Below, one piece after another: positions 1 to 7,125 of a stretch of 64,000 nt of DNA. Every line of letters starts with the position of its first letter. Position 1 is the stretch's first letter. The notes under the pieces were generated by a model. That model was given only the letters and a program-made list of their open reading frames with translations. It was not told where the DNA came from and did not search any database. A program made the translations under genes and the position numbers. The stretch covers positions 372,001 through 436,000 of the forward strand of contig NZ_JACDXW010000002.1 in NCBI RefSeq assembly GCF_020539505.1, given 5' to 3'. Source of the DNA: Mesopusillimonas faecipullorum. GTDB lineage: Bacteria; Pseudomonadota; Gammaproteobacteria; Burkholderiales; Burkholderiaceae_B.

Positions 1-107
1 AAATAGGTAATCGGCTCTAGTTTTTTCTCTTGAGCGCCGCTGGTAAACGGCACGATGGCGGCGCATGCGCCTACGGCGATGGCGGCTATCAGCTTCTTGA
101 TTTTCAT
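1..107 (-). CDS. ABC transporter periplasmic substrate-binding protein, N-terminal part only
   Basis: Only the first 35 codons lie in the window; the gene continues past the left edge. The visible part is a typical Sec signal peptide: a lysine-rich start (MKIKK), a hydrophobic alanine/isoleucine core and a likely cleavage site near TSGAQ. A GGAG Shine-Dalgarno lies about 6 bases before the ATG at 107. It follows an ABC ATPase on the same strand by 80 bases, so I infer it is the binding protein of the same importer, probably of the SsuA/TauA/NMT1 type that accompanies this ATPase class. The permease is not in the window and presumably lies further left. Substrate unknown; the divergent Rieske operon suggests an oxidisable, perhaps aromatic, compound. 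Confidence 0.6.
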   Translation of the reverse strand, partial: MKIKKLIAAIAVGACAAIVPFTSGAQEKKLEPITY

Positions 108-187
108 GGTTTATCTCCAGGGGTCCATCTTCATAGGTTGAGTGAGTACACGTACGGCAGACAAGCAAATCTTGGGCGGCGACGCGA

Positions 188-976
188 TCAGTGCAAAGCC
201 GCTTTATCTTCTTTACCGATCTTCAACAGATCCATCAATCGCCCTTGCAAGGGACCAATCTGGGGAAGCTTGCGGCGCTCAAGCGGGTTGTCGCGCAAAG
301 GAAGATCGACAATGATTTCTTCAATGATGGTGCCGGGACGCTCGCTCATCACAAAGAGCCGATCGGACAAGGCGATGGCCTCGACCAGATCGTGAGTGAT
401 GAAGAGCGCGGTCTTTTTGTGTTCGGCCAGCATCTGGGCCAAGTCTTGCTGCAGCACCATCTTGGTCTGTGCATCCAGCGCAGAAAACGGTTCGTCCAGC
501 AACATCACCTGCGGGTCTACCGCCAGGGTGCGAGCCAGCGCAGCGCGCTGACGCATCCCGCCGGACAACTGATGCGGATAATGTTTTTCGTAACCTTTCA
601 AATGGCAGCGCTCAAGCAGCTCGCCCGCTACACGCTTGCGTTGAGCCCTGGGAGTGCCGGCGATCTCCAGCCCCAATGCCACGTTATCTTCTATGGTGCG
701 CCATTGCATCAGCAAATCTTTTTGCAGCATGAAGGCCACTTCGCGCACAGGCCCTTTGACTTGCTTGCCATTTACATAAACCTCGCCCACGGTGGGGCTG
801 TAAAGGCCCGAACCCATATTCAGCAAGGTGCTTTTGCCACAGCCCGAAGGGCCGATCAGGGAAACCACTTCGCCTTTGGCAATGGAAATAGAGACGTTGG
901 CAACGGCTTCGCGTACCGAACCGCTTTGTTTATCGGGAAAAGACTTACCGACGTTCCTGAATTCAATTTCCATCAT
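188..976 (-). CDS. ABC transporter ATP-binding protein (SsuB/TauB class)
   Basis: A 262-residue cytoplasmic ATPase of a binding-protein-dependent importer. Walker A (GPSGCGKS) is near residues 42-49, a Q-loop (FMLQKD) follows, then the signature LSGGMRQR and Walker B LLDEP with the D-loop SALD, and a switch histidine in FITHD. Length and motif spelling match the nitrate/sulfonate/taurine/thiamine-precursor group (SsuB, TauB, ThiZ). The frame is open upstream to 1063, but the methionine at 976 has AAGGA about 10 bases before it and begins the conserved beta-strand MMEIEF, so I chose it. The binding-protein gene follows 80 bases downstream. It is transcribed away from the Rieske oxygenase operon, with a shared 339-base control region. 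Substrate cannot be read from the sequence. Confidence 0.85.
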   Translation of the reverse strand: MMEIEFRNVGKSFPDKQSGSVREAVANVSISIAKGEVVSLIGPSGCGKSTLLNMGSGLYSPTVGEVYVNGKQVKGPVREVAFMLQKDLLMQWRTIEDNVALGLEIAGTPRAQRKRVAGELLERCHLKGYEKHYPHQLSGGMRQRAALARTLAVDPQVMLLDEPFSALDAQTKMVLQQDLAQMLAEHKKTALFITHDLVEAIALSDRLFVMSERPGTIIEEIIVDLPLRDNPLERRKLPQIGPLQGRLMDLLKIGKEDKAALH

Positions 977-1032
977 GATGAAGGTATTCCTTGCAAGATA
1001 AGCCTGAGGCAGCCCCGCAGCCTTTGCGTTTG

Positions 1033-1047
1033 GTTTATATATGAAAC
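1033..1047. promoter_or_regulatory. Candidate operator, copy 1 (GTTT-N6-GAAAC)
   Basis: The 15-base sequence GTTTATATATGAAAC is a near-palindrome (GTTT...AAAC arms around an ATATAT core). A close relative lies at 1268-1283. Their position between the divergent ABC and Rieske units, with an IclR gene at the end of the Rieske cluster, makes them candidate binding sites for that regulator. This is inference; low-complexity AT sequence can produce such pairs by chance. Confidence 0.3.
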
Positions 1048-1267
1048 AGCGTTTACTATACAAACAAAATTTACAGATCTTGGAAGAGAAGTTGTATTGG
1101 GGATATCCCTTGAATCCTTATTTGGAATTCGCTGAAAACCCCGTAATAATGGGAAATTCTTGGGCTTTCAACTTGGTATTGCTCTATGAAGCGAGAATTC
1201 AACCACCGGGTTTCCCCGTATGGTGGGGTCAGCGATAAAGCACTACATTATATAAAAATAAAACGTT

Positions 1268-1283
1268 GTTTTTTATATGAAAC
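1268..1283. promoter_or_regulatory. Candidate operator, copy 2 (GTTT-N7-GAAAC)
   Basis: GTTTTTTATATGAAAC shares the TATATGAAAC half and the GTTT end with the motif at 1033-1047, one base longer in the middle. It includes an in-frame ATG at 1277 of the following gene, which argues that translation really starts further downstream at 1316 and that this stretch is promoter or leader. Function is inferred from position only. Confidence 0.3.
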
Positions 1284-1315
1284 AAACAGCCAGCAATATG
1301 ACGACAGAGAAAGCT

Positions 1316-1618
1316 ATGCTTACGGTCATTCTCAAACATGACCAGTCCAATAATCTCGATGCCATCCAAGGCAAGCTCAAGGCCAGCCAATGGTGGGACC
1401 GCTTCCCCCCTGAAGGCGTAGAAGTCGTCTCCTGGACTGTGGCCATGGGCTTGGGGCAAATCGTCACGCTGCGCTTGCCTGTCTCGCTCATCCCTATGGT
1501 CAACGTCGAACTCGAACGTTGCGCTTGGGGCGTCTTTACTACCGAGTGCTATCCCACTTACGACTTCATCCCTGTACGCGAACGCATCAAGGAACGCGTC
1601 AAAAACGGAGGCCAATGA
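1316..1618 (+). CDS. Conserved small protein of unknown function in Rieske operon
   Basis: A 100-residue protein with no signal peptide or membrane segment. It opens with a beta-strand MLTVILKHDQ, has a tryptophan pair (QWWDRFPPEGVEVVSW) and a C-terminal aromatic/proline stretch (ECYPTYDF). The alternating pattern suggests a small ferredoxin-like alpha/beta fold such as that of muconolactone isomerase or dimeric alpha/beta-barrel proteins, but I do not recognise an active site and assign no function. In-frame ATGs also occur at 1277 and 1298; the one at 1316 has a GAGAAAG ribosome site and begins the first predicted strand, so I prefer it. The stop codon at 1616-1618 is immediately followed by the next start, implying translational coupling to the 75-residue protein and the Rieske oxygenase. 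Confidence 0.7.
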   Translation: MLTVILKHDQSNNLDAIQGKLKASQWWDRFPPEGVEVVSWTVAMGLGQIVTLRLPVSLIPMVNVELERCAWGVFTTECYPTYDFIPVRERIKERVKNGGQ

Positions 1619-1846
1619 ATGAACAAGCTTTACCTCGAACCTCACCAGGCCCGCACGCGCGAGCCTTCGGCATACGAGAATCTGCTGGGCGACGCCATCG
1701 AGCGTGCGTTTGGCTCGGGCGTGGTTGAACTTTCAGGCCTGGTGGCCGCTCTCAATGCTTCGGGGCCGCTGCCGCAAAGCAAAGCCACCACCTGGACCGA
1801 AGAACTGCTCGCCGCCGAGCTGCACAGGCTCAGCCTCGAAGCCTAG
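1619..1846 (+). CDS. Small putative helix-turn-helix-like protein in Rieske operon
   Basis: A 75-residue, predicted mostly helical soluble protein (MNKLYLEPHQARTREP... to AAELHRLSLEA). Its start codon directly abuts the stop of the preceding gene, so the two are almost certainly co-translated. The segment GVVELSGLVAALNASG resembles the first helices of resolvase/recombinase-like helix-turn-helix domains, and I recall similar short proteins annotated as recombinase-like helix-turn-helix beside ring-hydroxylating oxygenases. There is no catalytic serine, so it is not a recombinase. It could be a small regulator or an oxygenase-associated accessory protein; the sequence does not decide. Confidence 0.65.
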   Translation: MNKLYLEPHQARTREPSAYENLLGDAIERAFGSGVVELSGLVAALNASGPLPQSKATTWTEELLAAELHRLSLEA

Positions 1847-1880
1847 GCTGTTTACGGCCTCCCATACTCAGGAATCCGAC

Positions 1881-2924
1881 ATGACTACTACCCCGTCTGA
1901 AGCTGAAATCGATGCCGTCTTGGCGCGCGGCATCAAAAACCGCTGGTATGCCATCTGCCCTTCCGGTTTTGTGACTGCCAAACCCACCAGCCTGCGCCGT
2001 CTGGGCTATCGCCTGGTGCTCTGGCGCGACGCCGAGGGCACACCCTATGCCCTGGAAGACCACTGCCCCCACCGCGGCGCGCCGCTTTCCGTCGGGGTGC
2101 CGCTGGGTAACAAGATCGCCTGTGGGTATCACGGCGTACAGGTGCGCCACGACGGCACGGTGGTTTCGGTGCCTGGCAGCCCTGGTTGCAAACTCGAAGG
2201 CTCGCGCCCCACGCTTGCTTTCCATCTTAAAGAAAGCAACGGCGTCATCTTTTTGTACAACACAGACAAAAACATAGACAACCCGCCCCCCTTGAACCTG
2301 CCCGAGCAACTGATTTCCGACGAGTATTCGGGCTTCCTGTGCTATACAGAATGGGCTGGCGACTACCGTTACGTCATCGATAACGTCATGGATCCCATGC
2401 ACGGTACCTTCCTGCACAAGCAGTCGCATAGCATGTCCGTAGGCGCACAAGCCTCCAAGTTTCAGCTGCGCGATACCGAGCACGGTTTCATCTTCGAGAA
2501 AGCAAACCAGCGCGACGTCAACTTCGACTGGAGCGAATTTGCCGATACGGGGCTGCACTGGCTGCGTCTGGATATTCCCTACCCCAACACCGGTGGCCCC
2601 GGCGGTAGCTTCGTGATTATCGGCTGCTACACCCCTATCGCTCCCAATGTGGCCGCTGTCTTCCATTGGCGCATGCGCAAGGTCTCGGGTTGGCAACGCG
2701 ATGTCTGGCGTTTTCTGTACAAGAACCGCCTGGAGGCCCGCCACTGGGCTGTGCTGGAGCAAGACCGCGAAGTGCTGGAAGTCATGGACCCCGACGCCAA
2801 CAAGCGCGAGATCCTGTATCAGCACGATGTGGGCATCGTGCGCACCCGTCGCCAATTGCGTCAGCTGGCCATTCAGCAGTTGCAGGCCGAAGCGGTGCAA
2901 ACCCCAGAGGCCGCCACGGCTTAA
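1881..2924 (+). CDS. Aromatic ring-hydroxylating (Rieske non-haem iron) oxygenase, alpha subunit
   Basis: A 347-residue oxygenase subunit that would activate O2 to hydroxylate or demethylate its substrate in the cytoplasm. Near the N-terminus is the Rieske [2Fe-2S] site CPHRG and CGYHG with ligands C62, H64, C81 and H84. The mononuclear iron site follows the usual spacing N168-x2-D171-x2-H174-x4-H179. Size and layout match the monocomponent-alpha group (vanillate demethylase VanA, phthalate dioxygenase) rather than the larger alpha-beta dioxygenases. The start at 1881 is preceded by AGGAA; an upstream in-frame extension is not plausible protein. No ferredoxin reductase gene is adjacent, so electrons must come from a partner encoded elsewhere. 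Substrate unknown. Operon with the two small genes upstream and the RidA-like gene 6 bases downstream. Confidence 0.9.
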   Translation: MTTTPSEAEIDAVLARGIKNRWYAICPSGFVTAKPTSLRRLGYRLVLWRDAEGTPYALEDHCPHRGAPLSVGVPLGNKIACGYHGVQVRHDGTVVSVPGSPGCKLEGSRPTLAFHLKESNGVIFLYNTDKNIDNPPPLNLPEQLISDEYSGFLCYTEWAGDYRYVIDNVMDPMHGTFLHKQSHSMSVGAQASKFQLRDTEHGFIFEKANQRDVNFDWSEFADTGLHWLRLDIPYPNTGGPGGSFVIIGCYTPIAPNVAAVFHWRMRKVSGWQRDVWRFLYKNRLEARHWAVLEQDREVLEVMDPDANKREILYQHDVGIVRTRRQLRQLAIQQLQAEAVQTPEAATA

Positions 2925-2930
2925 GCACAG

Positions 2931-3359
2931 ATGGCCGAACCTCAGCTTATCCGCAACTTACCCGCCCCGGGCGCTAGCGTGCCGCCCGGCGCAACCTGGT
3001 CCAATTGCCTCATCATGGGCCCAGAGATCGTCCTGTCGGGCATGACGGCGCACCCCGCCGCCACGCCCGACGGCTCTTATCTGTCTACCTACGAACAGGC
3101 GATGCGCATCTTTGCCAAGATAGAACAGCATCTGGTGGCCGCCGGCGTGCAGCGCGCGCATCTCTATAAACTTGTGATCTATCTCACCAACATCGCCGAT
3201 AAAGACGCTGTCAACCAAGCCCGGGCCGATTTCTTTGCCGGGCTTCAGTATCCGTGTTCTACATTGGTTGGCATACAGGCTTTGGTTTTTCCTGGTCTTA
3301 CCATAGAAATCGACGCCTTCGCCCGCTTGGATTTCCGTCTGGCTCCCAGCACACCATGA
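2931..3359 (+). CDS. RidA/YjgF family protein, atypical (no conserved arginine)
   Basis: A 142-residue member of the RidA (YjgF/YER057c/UK114) superfamily: IVLSGMTAHP, the helix EQAMRIFAKIEQHLVAAG, the strand-turn HLYKLVIYLTNIADKDAVNQA and the C-terminal VFPGLTIEIDAFARL align along the whole fold. Archetypal RidA enzymes hydrolyse imines from dehydratases using an arginine in the PARSxV motif. Here that segment reads YPCSTLVGIQAL and the arginine position is not arginine, so classical enamine/imine deaminase activity is doubtful; many Rid subfamilies found in catabolic operons differ this way. It starts 6 bases after the Rieske stop and likely acts on a product or unstable intermediate of that pathway. 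The N-terminal stretch rich in proline is about 10 residues longer than the core family. Confidence 0.8.
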   Translation: MAEPQLIRNLPAPGASVPPGATWSNCLIMGPEIVLSGMTAHPAATPDGSYLSTYEQAMRIFAKIEQHLVAAGVQRAHLYKLVIYLTNIADKDAVNQARADFFAGLQYPCSTLVGIQALVFPGLTIEIDAFARLDFRLAPSTP

Positions 3360-3446
3360 TTGCTGCGGGAAAGGCGGGTCAGCGTTTTTGACAGACGCGC
3401 CAAGTCCCCCCACAATCAGCACTTTGCTTAGCAACCCCAGACAGGC

Positions 3447-4220
3447 ATGGCCACCACGACTTCCGATAAGTATGCAGTTCCTGGACTAGAGCGTGGTTTG
3501 CGCATTCTGTCCGAGTTTTCGCGTGAAACCCCCAGCCTTGGGGCACCCGAGCTTGCTCGGCGCCTGCAAGTCCCCCGCACTACCATTTTTCGTCTTTTAG
3601 TCACGCTGGAAAGCCTGGGCTATCTTGAACGCGTGCCCGGCAACCACGAGTTTCAGCTGGGTACAGCCGTGCTCAAGCTGGGTTTTGAGTACTTGGCGTC
3701 GCTATCGATCACCGAATTGGGCCGCCCCATACTTGAACGTTTGCGCGACGATGCAGGCTATAGCGCCAATCTTGTCATCCGCGACGGGCGAGACATCATT
3801 TATGTGCAAAAAGCCAGTTCGCCCTCGGTGTTTACCAGCTCGGTGCACGTTGGTACACGTCTGCCGGCTCATGCCACCATATTAGGCCGCGCCCTGCTCT
3901 GCCATCTTTCCTACGAGCAGCTGGAAACGCTTTACCCCGAAGAAAAACTACGCACTTATACGCCGCGCACCCCTCAGACACTTGCCGAACTTTACGCGCT
4001 GCTGAAAGACGACCGCGCACGAGGTTACATCGTGGAAGAAGGCTTTTTTGAGCCCAATATTTCTACGCTAGCCGCACCCGTGCTCGACGCACAAGGCGTC
4101 GTGCGCGCAGCGGTAGGCATTACCGTGCCTGGCGCCAGTATTCCCCAAGAGAAGCGGGAGACACTGACGGTGCGCTTACGCGCAGCCGCCCTAGAGCTTT
4201 CCCGCTGCCTGAATTACTGA
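3447..4220 (+). CDS. IclR-family transcriptional regulator
   Basis: A 257-residue cytoplasmic regulator. Residues about 12-75 form the winged helix-turn-helix (GLERGLRILSEFS; LARRLQVPRTTIFRLLVTLESLGYLER), and about 90-250 form the IclR effector domain (ELGRPILERLRDDAGY; YVQKASSPSVF; RLPAHATILGRALL; GVVRAAVGITVPG). IclR proteins bind palindromic promoter sites as dimers or tetramers and respond to small carboxylic acids, often aromatic catabolites. It lies 87 bases downstream of the RidA-like gene, same strand, so it probably regulates the Rieske operon and the divergent ABC transporter, perhaps through the sites at 1033 and 1268. It ends 11 bases from the convergent purF, with no terminator visible between. 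Confidence 0.9.
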   Translation: MATTTSDKYAVPGLERGLRILSEFSRETPSLGAPELARRLQVPRTTIFRLLVTLESLGYLERVPGNHEFQLGTAVLKLGFEYLASLSITELGRPILERLRDDAGYSANLVIRDGRDIIYVQKASSPSVFTSSVHVGTRLPAHATILGRALLCHLSYEQLETLYPEEKLRTYTPRTPQTLAELYALLKDDRARGYIVEEGFFEPNISTLAAPVLDAQGVVRAAVGITVPGASIPQEKRETLTVRLRAAALELSRCLNY

Positions 4221-4231
4221 ATTTACAGCGC

Positions 4232-5689
4232 TCAAGCACCGCGTGAACGGCTGAGCTCGGCCAAATACTGAGCGTCGATATCGCCCGTGACATACTTGCC
4301 ATCAAAGCAAGATGCCTCGAACTGCGTCATAGCAGGGTTCAAGTCGCGTACCGAGCGCTCAAGGTCTTCAAGGTGCTGAAAGACCAAGCCATCCGCACCG
4401 ATCTCGTCGGCGATCTGATCTATGCTGCGGCCTGTGGCGATAAGCTCGGCTTGGGTAGGCATGTCTATACCGTACACATTGGGGAAACGCACTGGGGGCG
4501 CCGCTGAAGCAAAGAACACCTTATTGGCACCCGCCTCGCGAGCCATATCGACGATCTGCCGGCTGGTGGTACCACGCACGATGGAGTCGTCTATCAACAG
4601 CACATTTTTGCCACGGAATTCCATGTCTATGGCGCTTAGCTTCTGGCGCACCGATTTTTTACGCACGGCCTGGCCGGGCATGATAAAAGTACGGCCGATG
4701 TAGCGATTCTTGATGAAACCCTCGCGGTAATTCAAGTCTAGCCGCGCCGCCAACTGCATGGCCGAAGGGCGCGAAGAATCAGGAATCGGCATGACCACAT
4801 CGATGTCGCCCAGTCGCAGGGCTCTGGCTACGTTATCAGCCAAGTACTCGCCCATGCGCAAACGCGCCTGATAGACGGAAACGCCGTCCATCAATGAGTC
4901 AGGACGTGCAAAATAAACATACTCGAACAGACAGGAGGTCAAGCTGGGGTTATCAGCGCACTGACGGCTACGCACCTGGCCATCGAGGTCGATAATGATG
5001 GCCTCACCGGGATCAACGTCGCGTACGAAGCTGAAACCACAACCGGTCAATGCCACGGACTCCGAGGCCAGCATCCATTCGGTTCCGTTCTCGGTTTCTT
5101 GCCGGCCCAAGCACAAAGGCCGTATGCCATGCGGGTCACGGAATGCCACCATGCCAAAGCTGGCAATCTGGGCAATGACGGCGTAGGCACCCTTGGCGCG
5201 TCGGTGCACAACCGACACAGCAGCAAACACCGCGTCGTCATCCAGGTTGGCACCGCTGGCAGCAGACTGCAACTCGTGTGCAAAGACATTCAACAGCACT
5301 TCAGAATCGGAGTTCGTGTTGATGTGGCGTCTGTCGATGCGAAAGAGTTCTTCGCGCAGGCTACGCCAGTTGGTCAGATTGCCGTTGTGCACAAAGGTGA
5401 TGCCAAACGGTGCATTCACGTAGAAAGGCTGTGCCTCATCCTCGTTGTCGCTGGAACCCGCTGTGGGGTAGCGCACTTGCCCCACCCCGCTATTACCGGG
5501 CAAAGAGCGCATGTTACGGGTGCGGAAGACATCGCGCACCAGGCCTTTGGCCTTGAACATATTGAAAAATTGTTCGTGCGCGGTGGCAATGCCCGCTGCA
5601 TCTTGGCCGCGATGTTGCAACAGCAGCAAGCTGTCATAGATGGTCTGGTTGACGGGGGCACGCCCCATCACCCCTACGATTCCACACAT
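4232..5689 (-). CDS. purF: Amidophosphoribosyltransferase
   Basis: First committed enzyme of de novo purine synthesis: PRPP plus glutamine gives phosphoribosylamine. The protein (485 residues) starts MCGIVG, so after methionine removal C2 is the N-terminal nucleophile of the class II glutaminase domain (about residues 2-235), with QHRGQDAAG and the glutamine-binding RYPTAG-type segment. The C-terminal phosphoribosyltransferase domain holds the PRPP motif [14 protein letters not shown]. The short N-terminus, with no propeptide, is the E. coli type. It follows cvpA by 16 bases in the same order (dedD-cvpA-purF) as in enterobacteria, so this is a conserved operon. The ribosome site is weak (CGGAACC). 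Confidence 0.97.
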   Translation of the reverse strand: MCGIVGVMGRAPVNQTIYDSLLLLQHRGQDAAGIATAHEQFFNMFKAKGLVRDVFRTRNMRSLPGNSGVGQVRYPTAGSSDNEDEAQPFYVNAPFGITFVHNGNLTNWRSLREELFRIDRRHINTNSDSEVLLNVFAHELQSAASGANLDDDAVFAAVSVVHRRAKGAYAVIAQIASFGMVAFRDPHGIRPLCLGRQETENGTEWMLASESVALTGCGFSFVRDVDPGEAIIIDLDGQVRSRQCADNPSLTSCLFEYVYFARPDSLMDGVSVYQARLRMGEYLADNVARALRLGDIDVVMPIPDSSRPSAMQLAARLDLNYREGFIKNRYIGRTFIMPGQAVRKKSVRQKLSAIDMEFRGKNVLLIDDSIVRGTTSRQIVDMAREAGANKVFFASAAPPVRFPNVYGIDMPTQAELIATGRSIDQIADEIGADGLVFQHLEDLERSVRDLNPAMTQFEASCFDGKYVTGDIDAQYLAELSRSRGA

Positions 5690-5705
5690 GGTTGGTTCCG
5701 ATCAG

Positions 5706-6284
5706 TCAAGAGAGAGATAGAGAAGCATCAAAAGGTTGCTTGCGCCATACGGCGCGAGAACTGGCCGGCACTTCCTCTGAGTCTTGGTAAGACTCTGGAT
5801 ACGGCAGCCACTGCGCCAGCGAGGGCGGCAGCCACTGTTTGATTTTTTGTACGCCCTGCACCGCAGTGCCTGATAAACGCGCTTGGGTCCACCAGGGCTC
5901 TTTGGGTAGCTCTGTGTAGCCTGCCAGCGCGACCAAGACCACCACGATGAGCGCCCCGCGCAGCAAACCAAACAAGCCGCCCAAGCCGTGGTCGGCAGGC
6001 GTTAAGCCAGTTTTCTGGATCAGCGTGGCCAATGTAACGTTCAGCAGGCCCACCAGCAGCAGCGTCACAATAAACACGGCCCCATAAGCGGCAGCCATGC
6101 GCAGCAGGTCGTTCTCGATATAGGGCATCAGCCAGCCGGTGATACGAGGCCCCCACCAGATAGCGGCCATAAAAGCCACCCCGTAGGCGATGAGGGATAA
6201 GGCTTCTTTGATGAAGCCGCGTAGCAGACCGAGCAGGCCGGAGACGCCCAAAATGGCCAAAACGAGGTAGTCGAAACTCGTCAC
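5706..6284 (-). CDS. cvpA: CvpA family inner-membrane protein
   Basis: A 192-residue membrane protein with about four transmembrane helices (starting at residues near 5, 28, 67 and 103), ending in a hydrophilic tail of about 60 residues. The start FDYLVLAILGVSGLLGLLRG is diagnostic of CvpA, needed in E. coli for colicin V production and linked to envelope homeostasis and purine-related growth; its biochemical role is not settled. It overlaps the preceding SPOR gene by 4 bases (6281-6284) and precedes purF by 16, so the three are one transcription unit. Confidence 0.9.
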   Translation of the reverse strand: MTSFDYLVLAILGVSGLLGLLRGFIKEALSLIAYGVAFMAAIWWGPRITGWLMPYIENDLLRMAAAYGAVFIVTLLLVGLLNVTLATLIQKTGLTPADHGLGGLFGLLRGALIVVVLVALAGYTELPKEPWWTQARLSGTAVQGVQKIKQWLPPSLAQWLPYPESYQDSEEVPASSRAVWRKQPFDASLSLS

Positions 6285-7078
6285 TTAGAAGAGATGAAAC
6301 TGTTGTCGTAACCCAATGCACGCAGTCGTGTCTGAGCTGCCTGAGCCGCTTCGCGCGTGGGGAATGGACCGACTCGCAGGCGATAGGTGGCTTTGCCCCC
6401 AGAGCTGGCGGACTCTACATAGGCGTTGGTGACACCTGCCGCCACCAATTGGGCACGCCGATTCTGAGCCTCGGCATCGCTGCTTAGAGCCACGATCTGC
6501 AACACGAAATTGCCACGAGCGGCTGCCGCGGGTGGGGGCGAAGCGGGTTTCTCGGCAGAGCGGCCTTCCAACAAAGCCAGTGCCACTGCGCCGTCGTCGG
6601 TACGATTACCGGCAGCGGGCTTTTCGGGGGCGGCGGGTTTGCTGGGTTCTGGTTCGGGCTTAGGTGGCGCAGGCGGAGGCGAGACCGGTGGCGTGCTTGT
6701 AGACGCAGCGGGAGGCACGGGCGCGGGCGGCTGTTCTGGCACGGGCGTCGGTGCCGGCAGGGGTGAATCTACCGGAGGTGTGGTGTCAACCTGGCCGCTG
6801 GCTGCGGCTTGCATGCCGGTGTCGGGGGTGATGGGTTCGGGTAAAGGCGGAATATTGGCCTGCACGACCTGAGGCACAGGCGCTGGAGCATTGGGCTCGG
6901 TGCCGATAAGCATGGGCACAACGATGATGGCAGCCAGCACCAGCGCCAATGCGCCGATCAGGCGATGCCGAGCACGCTGACGCAAAGCATGCGTGTCGTC
7001 ATCAAGCGCCCGTTGCCCGCGACCGCTGGAGCGTCGCCCGGTTTCAGACTCGGAATCTTTACGAGAAAACCAACCCAT
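6281..7078 (-). CDS. SPOR-domain inner-membrane protein, DedD-like
   Basis: A 265-residue bitopic protein. After a charged cytoplasmic start (MGWFSRKDSE...) comes one transmembrane helix (about residues 40-60, LIGALALVLAAIIVVPMLIG). A long proline/alanine-rich periplasmic linker spans about residues 65-185. The C-terminal SPOR domain follows (FVLQIVALSSDAEAQNRRAQL ... YRLRVGPFPTREAAQAA). SPOR domains bind denuded septal glycan, and DedD takes part in cell division in E. coli. The low-complexity linker is typical. It lies between folC and cvpA-purF, as dedD does in enterobacteria. Another SPOR protein such as FtsN is less likely because of this neighbourhood. Confidence 0.88.
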   Translation of the reverse strand: MGWFSRKDSESETGRRSSGRGQRALDDDTHALRQRARHRLIGALALVLAAIIVVPMLIGTEPNAPAPVPQVVQANIPPLPEPITPDTGMQAAASGQVDTTPPVDSPLPAPTPVPEQPPAPVPPAASTSTPPVSPPPAPPKPEPEPSKPAAPEKPAAGNRTDDGAVALALLEGRSAEKPASPPPAAAARGNFVLQIVALSSDAEAQNRRAQLVAAGVTNAYVESASSGGKATYRLRVGPFPTREAAQAAQTRLRALGYDNSFISSK

Positions 7079-7125
7079 GTATACACCTTATGGCCGCAAC
7101 TGGCCCGCATGCCAAATTCAGGACA

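Larger units (their letters stand above)
977..1315. other. Divergent intergenic control region, AT-rich
   Basis: 339 bases between the ABC transporter and the small-protein/Rieske operon. It is visibly richer in A and T than the flanking genes. It contains two similar motifs with GTTT and GAAAC ends, listed separately, and two GAATTC hexamers. I see no open frame with a ribosome site and no intrinsic terminator. It must hold the promoters for both directions, but no -35/-10 pair stands out enough to place one. Confidence 0.6.

Noticed and set aside
191-1135. 314-codon plus-strand frame opposite the first ABC ATPase
   Set aside because: Antisense shadow of a gene with all ATPase motifs; the translation is histidine/glutamine-rich with no family features.
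1277-1315. Earlier ATG codons (1277, 1298) as start of the 100-residue protein
   Set aside because: They lack a ribosome site and the first lies in the repeated GTTT...GAAAC motif; the ATG at 1316 begins the first predicted strand.
1830-2900. 356-codon minus-strand frame opposite the Rieske gene
   Set aside because: Shadow of the oxygenase; no ribosome site and no domain.
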